Of a stretch of DNA of 64,000 bases, positions 8,111-16,535 are shown piece by piece. The first letter of the stretch is position 1; each line of letters opens with the position of its first letter. Both the position numbers and the translations under genes were made by a program. Origin of the DNA: Bacillota bacterium (lineage in GTDB: Bacteria; Bacillota; Sulfobacillia; JAJZYS01; JAJYTV01); the NCBI GenBank assembly GCA_021793645.1, contig JAJYSJ010000001.1:62001-126000 (forward strand), given 5' to 3'. Under the pieces are notes generated by a model. The model did no database searches. It was not told the DNA's origin and worked only from the letters and a program-made list of their open reading frames with translations.

Positions 8111-9739
8111 TTGGCAACCAACACAGCCACGTCCGCGGGCGGTCGTCTGCGCCACGAACTGAGCTATCTTGACCTAACGATGGCCTCGCTGGGAGGCATC
8201 ATCGGATCGGGCTGGCTCTATGGCGCGTGGAAGGGTGGATTCCTTGCGGGCCCCGCGTCGACCTTGTCGTGGGTCATCGGAGGCATCGCCGTCCTGCTGA
8301 TCGGACTCGTCTACGCGGAACTGGGCGGTGCCCTGCCGGAAGCCGGCGGCATCGTGCGCTACCCGCAGTACTCCCACGGCACCTTCGTCAGCTACATGAT
8401 GGGCTGGGGTGCGCTCATCGCCTATGCATCCGTTCCGCCGATCGAGGCGGAAGCGGCGGTGCAGTTCATGTCCCACTACATCCCGGCGCTCTACTCAGCG
8501 AGCTCGCTGACGGCATTGGGCATCTGGGTGTCCGTCCTCTTCATGATCCTGTTCTTCCTCATCAACTACTTCGGCGTCGGCATATTCGGCAAGACGAACA
8601 CCGTGTGGACGTTGATCAAGCTGGGCGTGCCGCTTCTTGCCATCGTCGTGCTGTTCTTCAGCGGGCACTTCAACAGCGCGAACTTCTCGTCGTACGGCGG
8701 CTTCACCCCGTCCGGCAGTTCGGCAGTGCTCGCGGCGGTGCCGCTGGGCGGCATCATCTTCGCTTACCTCGGATTCCGGCAGGCGCTGGACCTGGCGGGG
8801 GAGGCGAAGAACCCGCAGCGTGATGTGCCGCGCGCAGTGCTGACAGCCATCATCATCGGCGTTGTGCTCTACGTGCTGCTGCAGACCGTCTGGGTCGGCA
8901 CCATGCCCGCCTCGAAGCTGGTCCATGGCTGGGCCGGTACCCAGGCGCTGTTCACGGCTCCGTTCACGGACCTCGCCGCAGTGCTCGGCTTCGGTTGGCT
9001 GGCCGCGCTCCTCCTCGCAGACGCCGTCTGGTCCCCGAGCGGCACGGGCAACGTCTACCTGGCGTCGACCTCTCGCGTGATGTACGCGATGTCGAAGAAC
9101 CGCTACTTCCCCCGCATCTTCCTCTGGGTGCATCCGAAGAGCGGAGTGCCTGTCTGGGCGCTGTTCGGCACCTTCGTCATCGGCCTCGTGTTCCTGCTGC
9201 CGTTCCCCTCGTGGTCGGCCCTCGTGGGCATCGTCTCCTCAGCGACGGTGTTCACGTACATCATCGGACCGGTCTCGATCGCCGTTCTGCGGCGCACGAT
9301 GCCGGACATGAAGCGCCCGTTCTACCTCAAGGGCATGAGCGTGATCGGCCCAGCGGCGTTCGTCATCGCCTCCCTGATCATCTACTGGTCGGGTTGGGCG
9401 ACTGACTCGCTGGTCCTCCTCGTGATCCTCTTCGGCGTCGTGCTGTACGCCTATGGCACGTCGACCTTCGCGGACGACACGACCATCTACGCCGGCCGCT
9501 ACCTGAAGGCCGGCGTCTGGCTCGTCGTCTACCTGGTCGTCATGCTGGCGCTGACGTACATCGGGTCGTCGAACTTCGGCGCACCGCACCAGCTGATCCC
9601 GTATCCGCTGGATCTCGTGGTCGTCGTGATCATCTCCCTGATCTTCTACTACTGGGCTGTCGCGAGCGGCATCCCGACGTATGAGACCGAAGCGAAGAAC
9701 AAGGAGATCGCGAGCGGACAACAGGCCTCCGCAGACTGA
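8111..9739 (+). CDS. APC-superfamily amino acid permease
   Basis: A 542-residue integral membrane protein with about 12-14 hydrophobic helices. The first helix carries the substrate-loop motif MASLGGIIGSGWLYGAW, typical of APC-superfamily cation/amino-acid symporters. The opening resembles the aspartate:proton symporter (YveA-like) branch, but the substrate cannot be fixed from sequence. The TTG start is supported by AAGGAGGG nine bases upstream. It stands alone after miaA, with a leader of about 140 bases holding no recognisable riboswitch, and ends before a strong hairpin. Confidence 0.85.
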   Translation: MATNTATSAGGRLRHELSYLDLTMASLGGIIGSGWLYGAWKGGFLAGPASTLSWVIGGIAVLLIGLVYAELGGALPEAGGIVRYPQYSHGTFVSYMMGWGALIAYASVPPIEAEAAVQFMSHYIPALYSASSLTALGIWVSVLFMILFFLINYFGVGIFGKTNTVWTLIKLGVPLLAIVVLFFSGHFNSANFSSYGGFTPSGSSAVLAAVPLGGIIFAYLGFRQALDLAGEAKNPQRDVPRAVLTAIIIGVVLYVLLQTVWVGTMPASKLVHGWAGTQALFTAPFTDLAAVLGFGWLAALLLADAVWSPSGTGNVYLASTSRVMYAMSKNRYFPRIFLWVHPKSGVPVWALFGTFVIGLVFLLPFPSWSALVGIVSSATVFTYIIGPVSIAVLRRTMPDMKRPFYLKGMSVIGPAAFVIASLIIYWSGWATDSLVLLVILFGVVLYAYGTSTFADDTTIYAGRYLKAGVWLVVYLVVMLALTYIGSSNFGAPHQLIPYPLDLVVVVIISLIFYYWAVASGIPTYETEAKNKEIASGQQASAD

Positions 9740-9760
9740 TCCAACTCCCGCACCAAGCGC

Positions 9761-9790
9761 AAGGCCCGGCCTCTTCGGAGGTCGGGCCTT
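9761..9790. terminator. Bidirectional hairpin between convergent genes
   Basis: AAGGCCCG-g-CCTC / GAGG-t-CGGGCCTT forms a stem of about 13 bp with one mismatch and a four-base TTCG loop. It lies between the permease and the convergent dipeptidase gene, so it can serve both. No long T-tract follows on either side. Confidence 0.6.
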
Positions 9791-9815
9791 GCGGCGTCTG
9801 GCGAGTGCGGTGCGG

Positions 9816-11150
9816 CTAGTCTGCCGCGAGCTCGACGATGGCGTCCGCGTAGATCCTGGCGGCACGCAGCAGGTCTTCGACGAAGACGTGTTCGTCGGCT
9901 TGGTGGGCGACTTCGGGACGGCCGGGGAAGGCGGGCCCGAAGGCAACGGCACGGCCGAGGGTGCGGGCATAGGTCAGGCCGCCCATCGTAAGGGGCGGGG
10001 AGTCATCCCCCGTGTGCGCGCGGTAGACCCCGAGCAGCCGCTGCACCAGCGGATCGTCTTTTGCAACCCAATGCACAGGGGCGTCGAATTCCGTGACGAC
10101 CCGAACGCCGAACGGCTGCAGGCGCTGCGCGAGGCGACTGGCGATCTCTTCGCCGGTCAGACCGCGGGGGTAGCGGACGTCCAGCCAGATGCGCGTCCCA
10201 GCGGCGTCGTGACGCACCACGCCGAGGTTGATCGTCAAGCGACCGAGATCGGGCTCTTCGTGGGCGATGCCGAGCGCCGTGCCGTCGCTGTCGGCCGCCA
10301 GCAGTTCAAGGAGAGGGTCCGAGAGCTGATCCTGGAAGAGGCGCACGGCCTCGCGCACGGCGTTCGTGCCGAGGTGCGGCACCGATGCGTGGGCTCCTTG
10401 GCCGAGGACCTCGAAGACGCGCCGGGGGTCCGTGTCGTCCGGAACCATCTGAACGCCGAGTTCGAGAGCGCGTTCGGTCGCCAGGGCGGTCGGCACGGGC
10501 TGTGCGAGCTCGAGGCGCGCGCGGTCCGGAACGACGTTCGGCTGCGAGCCGGCTTCAAGAAGGTAGCGCTGCGGTCCTCGCGGGTCGCGCTCCAGCCGGA
10601 GCGTCAGCCCGCCCTTCTCGCCGTGGATCAGGGGGAAGTCGCTGTCTGGGGTGAAGCCAAGCGTCGGGTGCTCAGCAGTCTTCAAGTAGTGGTCCATGCA
10701 CTGCCAGTAGCTTTCTTCATCGCCGCCGGCGATCAGGCGCACGCGGCGGTGCAGCGGGGGCCCCAGCCTTGCGACGGCTGAGAGCGCGCACAGCGCGGCT
10801 GCCGCAGGGCCCTTGTCGTCCAGCGCGCCACGGCCGAAGAGGCGACCGTGCTCTACGATGCCTGCGAGCGGCGAGACGGTCCAGCCGTCGCCTTCGGCTA
10901 CTGTGTCGAGGTGCACGAGCACGCCCAGGATCTCGTCTCCTTGCCCGATCTCCGCTTCGATCGCGTAGCCGTCGTAATCCCGGATCTTGTGAAGACCGAG
11001 ACCCTCTGCTTCTTGGCGAAATGCATCGAAGGCCTGGCGCACGCCCATGCCGAATGGGGCGCCGGGCTGCGGCGCCTCACGGATCGAGCGCACGCGGATC
11101 AGGGAACGGGCCACCTGCACGATGTCTTCGGACGAGATCTGCCAGTCCAT
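9816..11150 (-). CDS. M20-family dipeptidase (PepV-like)
   Basis: A zinc-dependent aminoacyl dipeptidase of the M20 family, cytoplasmic. The metal and catalytic residues are visible in order: VLVHLDTVAEG (His, Asp), GRGALDDKGP (bridging Asp), GGDEESYW (catalytic Glu pair), PDSDFP (Asp) and the C-terminal HQADEHVF histidine. The length of 444 residues fits PepV. I chose ATG 11150, about ten bases after GGGGAGGAG; the longer TTG start at 11180 would place the start before the ribosome binding site. The gene lies 33 bases after the MFS gene on the same strand, suggesting a peptide uptake and breakdown unit. Confidence 0.85.
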   Translation of the reverse strand: MDWQISSEDIVQVARSLIRVRSIREAPQPGAPFGMGVRQAFDAFRQEAEGLGLHKIRDYDGYAIEAEIGQGDEILGVLVHLDTVAEGDGWTVSPLAGIVEHGRLFGRGALDDKGPAAAALCALSAVARLGPPLHRRVRLIAGGDEESYWQCMDHYLKTAEHPTLGFTPDSDFPLIHGEKGGLTLRLERDPRGPQRYLLEAGSQPNVVPDRARLELAQPVPTALATERALELGVQMVPDDTDPRRVFEVLGQGAHASVPHLGTNAVREAVRLFQDQLSDPLLELLAADSDGTALGIAHEEPDLGRLTINLGVVRHDAAGTRIWLDVRYPRGLTGEEIASRLAQRLQPFGVRVVTEFDAPVHWVAKDDPLVQRLLGVYRAHTGDDSPPLTMGGLTYARTLGRAVAFGPAFPGRPEVAHQADEHVFVEDLLRAARIYADAIVELAAD

Positions 11151-11183
11151 GCGGCGCACATCTCCTCCCCGTGGGAACAAGGA

Positions 11184-12389
11184 TCACTTCCCCAGCGCGC
11201 CCTCCGTTCCTGCTCTGCCGCGAGATGCGATGAGGGCTGCTCCTGCGGCCAGTGCGAGCAATGCGGCGAGGGAGATCCATGCGAAGGGGAAGCCACCGAC
11301 GCGCGCGGCCTCTCCAATCAGCGGCGGGAAGGCGACGGAACCGGCGAAGACTGATGCCCCGATCAGGGCGATGGCGCGCGCGGCATGCTCCGGCGCGACC
11401 CGCTCGCCTGCCCAGGTGAGCAGCAGGGCGTTCCAACCGATCGCGCCGCTGCCGGTCAGAAAGTACAACAGCATGCGCAGGCCGTACGGAACGGTCGCTC
11501 CGAGGCGCGGCACGAGAAAGATCCCGAGCGCGCCCAGCCCAGCTGCCAGCGCGATCACAGCGGAGCGCGTGCGCAGTCGGTCGCTGACGGCGCCGAACAG
11601 GACGCGGCCCACGACGCCGCCCACCTGGGATCCGGCGAGCAGTGCACCAGCACCGGCCAAGCCGACGACGGGCGCCTCCGACGTGACGGTGTAGGTAAGC
11701 AGGCCATATTGGCCTGCCGCGAGGCAGAACGCGAGGAGCGACGGGAACAGAAGCATCCGCAGGTCTCGGCCGAACGGGGAGGAAGGCGGGGCGCCCTTCG
11801 CTTGCGCCGGGGCTTTCGTGATCTGCACGGCGAAGAGCAGGCCAAGCACGCATGCCAGGACGGCGAGGAAGAGCCACGGCGCGTACGGCCCGTGGGCCGC
11901 GGCGTACGCGGGCAGGAACGCCGCGGCCAGTGCCGCGCCCAGGGGTACGCCGGTTTGTCGTATGCCCATCGCAGTACCGCGCCGCGGACCCGTGAAGCGG
12001 AAGAAGACTGCACGCGCGCCGCCGACGGGGACCGCGCCGACCGTGAGGCCCACCAAGGACAGCGCACAGAGGAGCAGCACGTAGCTGTGTGCGAAGGTCA
12101 GCGCCAGTGCGGCGATTGGTGCGAGGCAAGCGGAGAGGATCAGCACTGGCCTTGGGCCATAGCGGTCCGTTGCGCTGCCGCCCAGCAGCATTGCGATCAT
12201 GACGCCGAGAGACGTCGCGCTGACGAGTCCTCCGGCCTGTGGCAGGCTGAGGCCCAGACTGCTGCGGAAGGCGAAGCTCAATACTGCAATGCCCTGCTGG
12301 ATCGTCGATACGCCGACCTGCGCCAGCGTCGCAAAGAGCAGAAAGGGAATGCCAAGGTTACGCATGCGGCGCAGAAGCAATGACTTCAC
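11184..12389 (-). CDS. Major facilitator superfamily transporter
   Basis: A 401-residue protein with twelve predicted membrane helices. The MFS signature between helices 2 and 3 is visible as GGSATDRYGPRPVL and recurs weakly in the second half (FGAVSDRLRTRSAV). The GTG start at 12389 is preceded by GGAAGGAAG at a good distance. It is the first gene of a two-gene operon with the PepV-like dipeptidase and divergent from spoVK. The substrate is unknown; drug, sugar-acid or peptide-related solutes are all possible. Confidence 0.85.
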   Translation of the reverse strand: MKSLLLRRMRNLGIPFLLFATLAQVGVSTIQQGIAVLSFAFRSSLGLSLPQAGGLVSATSLGVMIAMLLGGSATDRYGPRPVLILSACLAPIAALALTFAHSYVLLLCALSLVGLTVGAVPVGGARAVFFRFTGPRRGTAMGIRQTGVPLGAALAAAFLPAYAAAHGPYAPWLFLAVLACVLGLLFAVQITKAPAQAKGAPPSSPFGRDLRMLLFPSLLAFCLAAGQYGLLTYTVTSEAPVVGLAGAGALLAGSQVGGVVGRVLFGAVSDRLRTRSAVIALAAGLGALGIFLVPRLGATVPYGLRMLLYFLTGSGAIGWNALLLTWAGERVAPEHAARAIALIGASVFAGSVAFPPLIGEAARVGGFPFAWISLAALLALAAGAALIASRGRAGTEGALGK

Positions 12390-12485
12390 CGCACGCTTCC
12401 TTCCGTCCGGCGGATGTGTTCTCCTGCCTGCGGACGGGCTAGGAGATCGGTTGCGCAGGGCGAAGACGCCTTGCTAGGAGCGGAG

Positions 12486-13415
12486 GTGAGCGCCATCGGC
12501 CGGCAGAGCATCACCGTTGTGCGGCCGCTCGGGCAACGGCCCAACCCGCCCGAGCCAACGTCGACCGCGCTCGACGCCTTTGGTCGACTCGTTGGACTGC
12601 GGGAGGTCAAGGAGACGATCGACGAGGTCCTCGCGCTGCATCGGGTCGCTATGCGGCGCAGTGCGATGGGTTTGCGCGCAGAGCCGCAGACATTGCACAT
12701 GGTATTTCGCGGCAATCCGGGCACTGGCAAGACCACGGTTGCGCGCCACCTCGGTGCGGTGCTGCGGGAAGCCGGCGTTCTCAGCCGGGGTCACCTGGTG
12801 GAAGCGGAACGGGCCGACCTTGTCGGAGAGTACATCGGCCACACCGCGCAGCGGACCCGTGCCCTCGTCCAGCGCGCCCTGGGAGGCATTCTGTTCGTTG
12901 ACGAGGCATACGCCTTGGCGCGCGGCGGTGAGCGGGACTTCGGCCGCGAAGCCATCGATACGCTGGTGAAGGAGATCGAGGATCGGCGCCGAGACCTCCT
13001 CTTGATCCTGGCCGGGTACCCGCGCGAGATGGACGCCTTTCTCGGCAGCAATCCTGGCCTTGTCTCGCGTCTGCCGATCATCCTCGACTTCCATGACTAC
13101 TGTGCGCAGGAACTGATGGAGATTACGAACGCTCTCTTGCGCGACCGCGAATACTACCTCGACGACGTGGCGCGGCACGAACTCGCCGAGGGATTCCGGA
13201 CGCTGGTGGCGCAGGACCGGATCGCGTCGGGCAACGCCCGCTTCGCCCGCAACGTGGTGGAATCGGCCATCCGTCGGCATGCAAGGCGCATCGACCAAAA
13301 GGGTGCCGCGACCCGGCAGGAATTGGCGCGCGTCACGCTCGAGGACCTGCCAGATCTTCAGCGGATGTCTGGCTTCGGCCAAGCGCCCTTGCGAGGTTGG
13401 GCGGCGCCAGGCTGA
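12486..13415 (+). CDS. spoVK: Stage V sporulation protein K (CbxX/CfqX AAA ATPase)
   Basis: A AAA+ ATPase of 309 residues, like B. subtilis SpoVK (322), which is needed for late spore maturation. Visible motifs are Walker A GNPGTGKTTVA, Walker B GGILFVDEAYAL, the substrate-loop region (VGEYIGHTAQRT) and the sensor/arginine-finger region (NPGLVSRLPIIL). GTG 12486 has AGGAG five bases upstream and removes an unlikely N-terminal extension from the ORF-track start at 12414. In Bacillus spoVK also precedes hflX. The related Rubisco activase CbxX is unlikely given this synteny. Confidence 0.88.
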   Translation: MSAIGRQSITVVRPLGQRPNPPEPTSTALDAFGRLVGLREVKETIDEVLALHRVAMRRSAMGLRAEPQTLHMVFRGNPGTGKTTVARHLGAVLREAGVLSRGHLVEAERADLVGEYIGHTAQRTRALVQRALGGILFVDEAYALARGGERDFGREAIDTLVKEIEDRRRDLLLILAGYPREMDAFLGSNPGLVSRLPIILDFHDYCAQELMEITNALLRDREYYLDDVARHELAEGFRTLVAQDRIASGNARFARNVVESAIRRHARRIDQKGAATRQELARVTLEDLPDLQRMSGFGQAPLRGWAAPG

Positions 13416-13511
13416 GATAGCACCGATCTCACAGACGGCGGCCCTAAGCAAAAATGCCCCTAACGCACAAAAAGTGTTGGCGTAACAAAAAGCATTTGTG
13501 CTATCCGGCTC

Positions 13512-13673
13512 TTGTACGGACCTCTGGAAGAACTACTTGCCGTGATGCTGGCTGACACCGAGTACGCGACAGCACTGCGGCAGGCTACACCGTTTTCTGG
13601 CGTTTTGACCGCAGAAGAAAACTGGGCTATCTATCGGTCGTTTCGAGAGGAGTGGCAAAATGCGGCGCGATGA
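13512..13673 (+). pseudogene. Fragment of a small gene paired with a nucleotidyltransferase
   Basis: Read from TTG 13512, this frame encodes LYGPLEELLAVMLADTEYATALRQ...GVLTAEENWAIYRSF and stops at 13673, overlapping the ATG of the next reading frame by 14 bases. That overlap and the orderly helical sequence suggest the 3' part of a real upstream partner gene whose 5' end is lost: the frame is closed by a stop about 50 bases upstream and no proper start is visible. The 13440-13510 interval is A-rich, unlike its surroundings, and contains the inverted repeat GCACAAA...TTTGTGC. Confidence 0.45.
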
Positions 13674-14198
13674 GATGGAGCACCTGGTTCGCGGGCAATC
13701 CTCAACGAAAACCGGATTATCGTGGTTGGCAACCAATCCATCCTTGGGACGTACCCCGAAGGCCTTCCGGCCGAGGCCACCGTTTCACATGAACTCGCTC
13801 TGTTGCCTTTTGACGATGCAGATGAGAGAAAGGCAGACTTGATTGACGGGACTCTTGGATAGGGGTCGTTGTTTTACGATACGTTCGATGTCTACGCAGA
13901 CGGCGTCAACAGGTCGACCAGTACGTTGCCACGAGACTGGGAAGAGAGACTGATTCCGGTTCGTAGCGAAGGCACAGCGGGGGTCACGGCTTACTGCCTT
14001 GACCCCCACGACCTCTTGATCGCGAAGTACCTCGCCAACCGCGAGAAGGACATGACCTTTTGCCGTGCGGTCGTCCAAGCCGGGCTTGTTCTAAGGGAGA
14101 CGCTCGAGGAGCGTCTTGCGAAGACGGACTGTGCAGATGATGAGAGACAGCGTGTTACGCGGGCGATCCACAGCGACTTTGGATTGAGTACGGAGTGA
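13660..14198 (+). pseudogene. Broken DUF6036-like nucleotidyltransferase
   Basis: The product can be reconstructed as MRRDEMEHLVR, then AILNENRIIVVGNQSILG, ELALLPFDDADERKADLIDG, SLFYDTFDVYADGV and CLDPHDLLIAKYLANREKD. This follows the DUF6036-type nucleotidyltransferase-like family, found near toxin-antitoxin or defence genes. Two lesions are visible: a frameshift near 13690, just after HLVR, and an in-frame TAG at 13860-13862 in GTLG*GSLF, where a glutamate codon would be one base away. The remaining frame is intact to the stop at 14198. The region is richer in A/T than its neighbours, suggesting transfer followed by decay. Confidence 0.7.
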
Positions 14199-14509
14199 AC
14201 CCGCTTGGGAAGTCGCCTTCTCGCAAGCAAGTCAAGCGGCACGACGGCCCGAAACTCTAAGGGCTACCACGTACGCGTGGAGCGTCCTACGGGGCACTCC
14301 GCTTTGTATGCTCAGGGGAGGTGAACGCCTGGGACGCGCCGAGGCGCGTGCGGGAATCTGGCGTCCAGCGGGGGGTCGCATGGCTGACTGGTCTGCCAGC
14401 ACGGTGCAAGCGTGGCTGGTGAGCGCCCGGGTTGCCTGGCTGATCGGCCCTTCGGCCCGCCAGGCGAGTGCGAGTCGCCCGCGCAACTGGGAGCGGGTGA
14501 TGGCGTACT

Positions 14510-14697
14510 TGCGTCGGATGAGCGTTGGCGACGGATTTGGGCGGAATGGCCACGCCGAGCTTCCTGCTGGCGAGATGATCGAGGACCGGCGGGTCGCTGG
14601 CCTTGGAGGCGATGTACTTGGTTGGAAGCCCGCAGTGGCACGGTCGACATGCAAGTGACCATCGATGAAACACAACCACTTGGCACCGCCCGATGAA
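14510..14697 (-). pseudogene. Possible transposase relic
   Basis: On the minus strand, AKWLCFIDGHLHV in one frame continues as GLPTKYIASKASDPPVLDHLASRKLGV in another. This recalls the DGHVHVYHG...LPKxYVxRxRLCL stretch of a family of degenerate DDE-type transposases found in Bacilli. No intact reading frame, terminal inverted repeats or target duplication could be seen, and only pattern memory supports the call. The rest of 14199-14710 holds no gene that I can support. Confidence 0.22.
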
Positions 14698-14710
14698 GAA
14701 AGGCAGGTTG

Positions 14711-15076
14711 ATGAGAGTGATCGGTGGACGGGAGCGGGCAACTCAGCCGGAGGATCTGACGCGGCTCTTCGTGGAACGGGTGAACGCCGGTGACGCAGTG
14801 GGGATCGCGGAACTCTACGCGCCGGACGCGGTGCTTGCGTTTCCACCTGGGCAGATAACAGTCGGGCGGGAGGCAATCCGTGCGCTATACGAAGAGATGG
14901 TCGCAAAAAGACCACAATTCGAGCCAGAGAAACCGCTGCCCACGCTGCGTACTGGCGATCTCGCCCTGACGTCAACGCGCTCGGCCGATGGTACTGGCGT
15001 CAGGGTTCAGGTCGCACGCCGCCAGTCCGACGGGACCTGGCTGCGGGTCATCGACCGACCTGAGGCACCGCAATAA
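14711..15076 (+). CDS. SnoaL/YybH-like NTF2-fold protein
   Basis: This small protein of about 121 residues has the NTF2/SnoaL pattern: an N-terminal helix (LTRLFVERVNAGDAVGIAELYAPDAVLAFP), a GREAIRALYEEM helix and a C-terminal sheet with VARRQSDGTWLRVIDRP. Such proteins are often cytoplasmic isomerase-like or ligand-binding proteins of unknown role. The start is ambiguous: ATG 14711 follows AAAGGCAGG, while the ORF-track ATG at 14693 is 18 bases upstream. It stands alone and is followed by a hairpin. Confidence 0.75.
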   Translation: MRVIGGRERATQPEDLTRLFVERVNAGDAVGIAELYAPDAVLAFPPGQITVGREAIRALYEEMVAKRPQFEPEKPLPTLRTGDLALTSTRSADGTGVRVQVARRQSDGTWLRVIDRPEAPQ

Positions 15077-15095
15077 GCCAGCATGAATTTGATGA

Positions 15096-15121
15096 GCGGA
15101 GCGCCCTTCGGGGTGCTCCGC
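15096..15121 (+). terminator. Hairpin after SnoaL-like gene
   Basis: GCGGAGCGCCC TTCG GGGTGCTCCGC pairs over 11 positions with one mismatch. It sits 20 bases after the stop and is followed by CTTCGT rather than a long T-run, so terminator strength is uncertain. Confidence 0.55.
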
Positions 15122-15238
15122 CTTCGTGCAACATGAGTCCTCTAAGCAATGAATGGTGATGCGCCTCAGAGCGGACGCTAGGTCAGCAGGGGGCATCAGG
15201 CGGTTTGGGGAATCCCACGACTGCGGGGGGAAGGCAGC

Positions 15239-15823
15239 GTGGAGCACTACTTTACATCGGTACCGAATGCGCGCTCAGAAGAGCAGGAAGTTCTCTTGGA
15301 CGTGCTCGGAGAGGAAATCCGCTGTACGACAGACCGTGCCGTCTTTTCGGGCCGGGGGCTCGACGAAGGGACGCGGATCCTCCTGGAGACGGTGGAAGTG
15401 CCGCGCGGGGCGCGCATTCTCGACCTTGGCGCTGGCTGGGGCGCGATTGCCGTAACGCTGGGGGTATATTACGGGTGCGAGGTCGTCTGTGTCGAGCGCA
15501 ACGAACGCGCTGCGGCGCTTTGCGCGCGCAACCTGCAGCAAAACCGCGTCGAGGGCACGGTGCTCGTGGGCGATGGACTCGACCCGGTCGCGGGCCAGCA
15601 GTTCGATCTGGTGCTGCTGAACCCGCCGATCCGGGCAGGCAAGGCGGTTTACTATCCCTGGCTCGCCGCCGCCCGGGGCCACTTGCTCCCGAACGGGGCG
15701 CTGTGGGTCGTGGTGCGCACGAACCAGGGGGCGAAGAGCCTGCGGCGCGAGTTGGAGGCACACTACAGCGACGTACGCGAAGTGGCGATCGAACGTGGCT
15801 ACCGCGTCTACTGCGCGAGGTAG
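15239..15823 (+). CDS. RsmC-like class I SAM methyltransferase
   Basis: A 194-residue methyltransferase of the MTS/RsmC type, which methylates guanine in 16S rRNA in characterised members. Motif I is ILDLGAGWGAI, the acidic ribose-binding loop is VVCVERN, and the catalytic LLNPPIRAGK matches the NPP[FY] motif of N-methyltransferases. The opening EHYFTSVPNARSE is typical of the short single-domain Gram-positive form. GTG 15239 follows GGGGGAAGG. Its last 16 bases overlap the end of the convergent gene. Confidence 0.88.
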   Translation: MEHYFTSVPNARSEEQEVLLDVLGEEIRCTTDRAVFSGRGLDEGTRILLETVEVPRGARILDLGAGWGAIAVTLGVYYGCEVVCVERNERAAALCARNLQQNRVEGTVLVGDGLDPVAGQQFDLVLLNPPIRAGKAVYYPWLAAARGHLLPNGALWVVVRTNQGAKSLRRELEAHYSDVREVAIERGYRVYCAR

Positions 15824-16533
15824 CGCACGAGCCACTCTGCCTCGAGCGAGAGGCGAACGGCCTGCGCAGACGGCCGCCAAGTGCAGGCCGGACCGTGTTC
15901 TTCAGGAAAGCGGCGGAGTTCCGCGACTGCCGGCAGCAGGCGCGCGGGCAGGGTCTTTAGGTCGCTCAGCGTCTCTGCGTTGTCCATCAGGAGTACCGCT
16001 GATCTATACCCGGCGGCGTCCGATGCGGACGGGTGGCATACCGGTGCCGTCTGGGGCAGGTTGGTGAAGGCAGCCGCCACGGCGCGCCCGTCCTCGAGCA
16101 GGGGGAGGGCGAGCAGCGCGTCATCCCCCTCTGCGGCAATGCCGAAGCGCTCCCTATCCAGTTGGGGGAGCGTGGCAAGGGCCGTGCCGAGTGCGGCATG
16201 GAGATCCCCAGAGGGCGCTGCGATGACGGCAAGGCCGTGCGAGGCGAGCGCCTGCGCCTGGACGGAAAAGCCAAGAGGACGGCGCGAGGCGAGCAGTACC
16301 GAGGGGATCGGAGTGGCCGCCTCGGGAAGGTAGATGTGCGCGTGGCCGCCGCCAGGCAGCGGGAGATCATTCGCCATGATGCGATGAACGCCCGTGAGCG
16401 CCGGATCATCGTGCCGTGAACGCAGCTGCAGGCGTCCGGCGGGGTCGCGCAGCTCGAAGCGGGCCGGAGCGACGTGCTCCTCGACGACGAGAGCGGCGCG
16501 GCTGCCGGCATCGTCGAGCGCGAAGCGACGCAC
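15808..16533 (-). CDS. C-terminal half of a split S9 peptidase, catalytic serine missing
   Basis: This 241-residue product reads like the second half of an S9 acylaminoacyl peptidase: the end of a propeller (HVAPARFELRDPAGRLQLRS), a degenerate alpha/beta-hydrolase core (FSVQAQALASHGLAVIAAP, LDRERFGIA) and the C-terminal RFPEEHG...WLVRYL. The nucleophile elbow that should be GxSxGG reads GIAAEGDDALLAL, with no serine, and the aspartate loop is eroded. It starts at GTG two bases after the stop of the upstream gene. It is probably not an active peptidase, either a decaying or a repurposed protein. Confidence 0.65.
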   Translation of the reverse strand: MRRFALDDAGSRAALVVEEHVAPARFELRDPAGRLQLRSRHDDPALTGVHRIMANDLPLPGGGHAHIYLPEAATPIPSVLLASRRPLGFSVQAQALASHGLAVIAAPSGDLHAALGTALATLPQLDRERFGIAAEGDDALLALPLLEDGRAVAAAFTNLPQTAPVCHPSASDAAGYRSAVLLMDNAETLSDLKTLPARLLPAVAELRRFPEEHGPACTWRPSAQAVRLSLEAEWLVRYLAQ

Positions 16534-16535
16534 AC

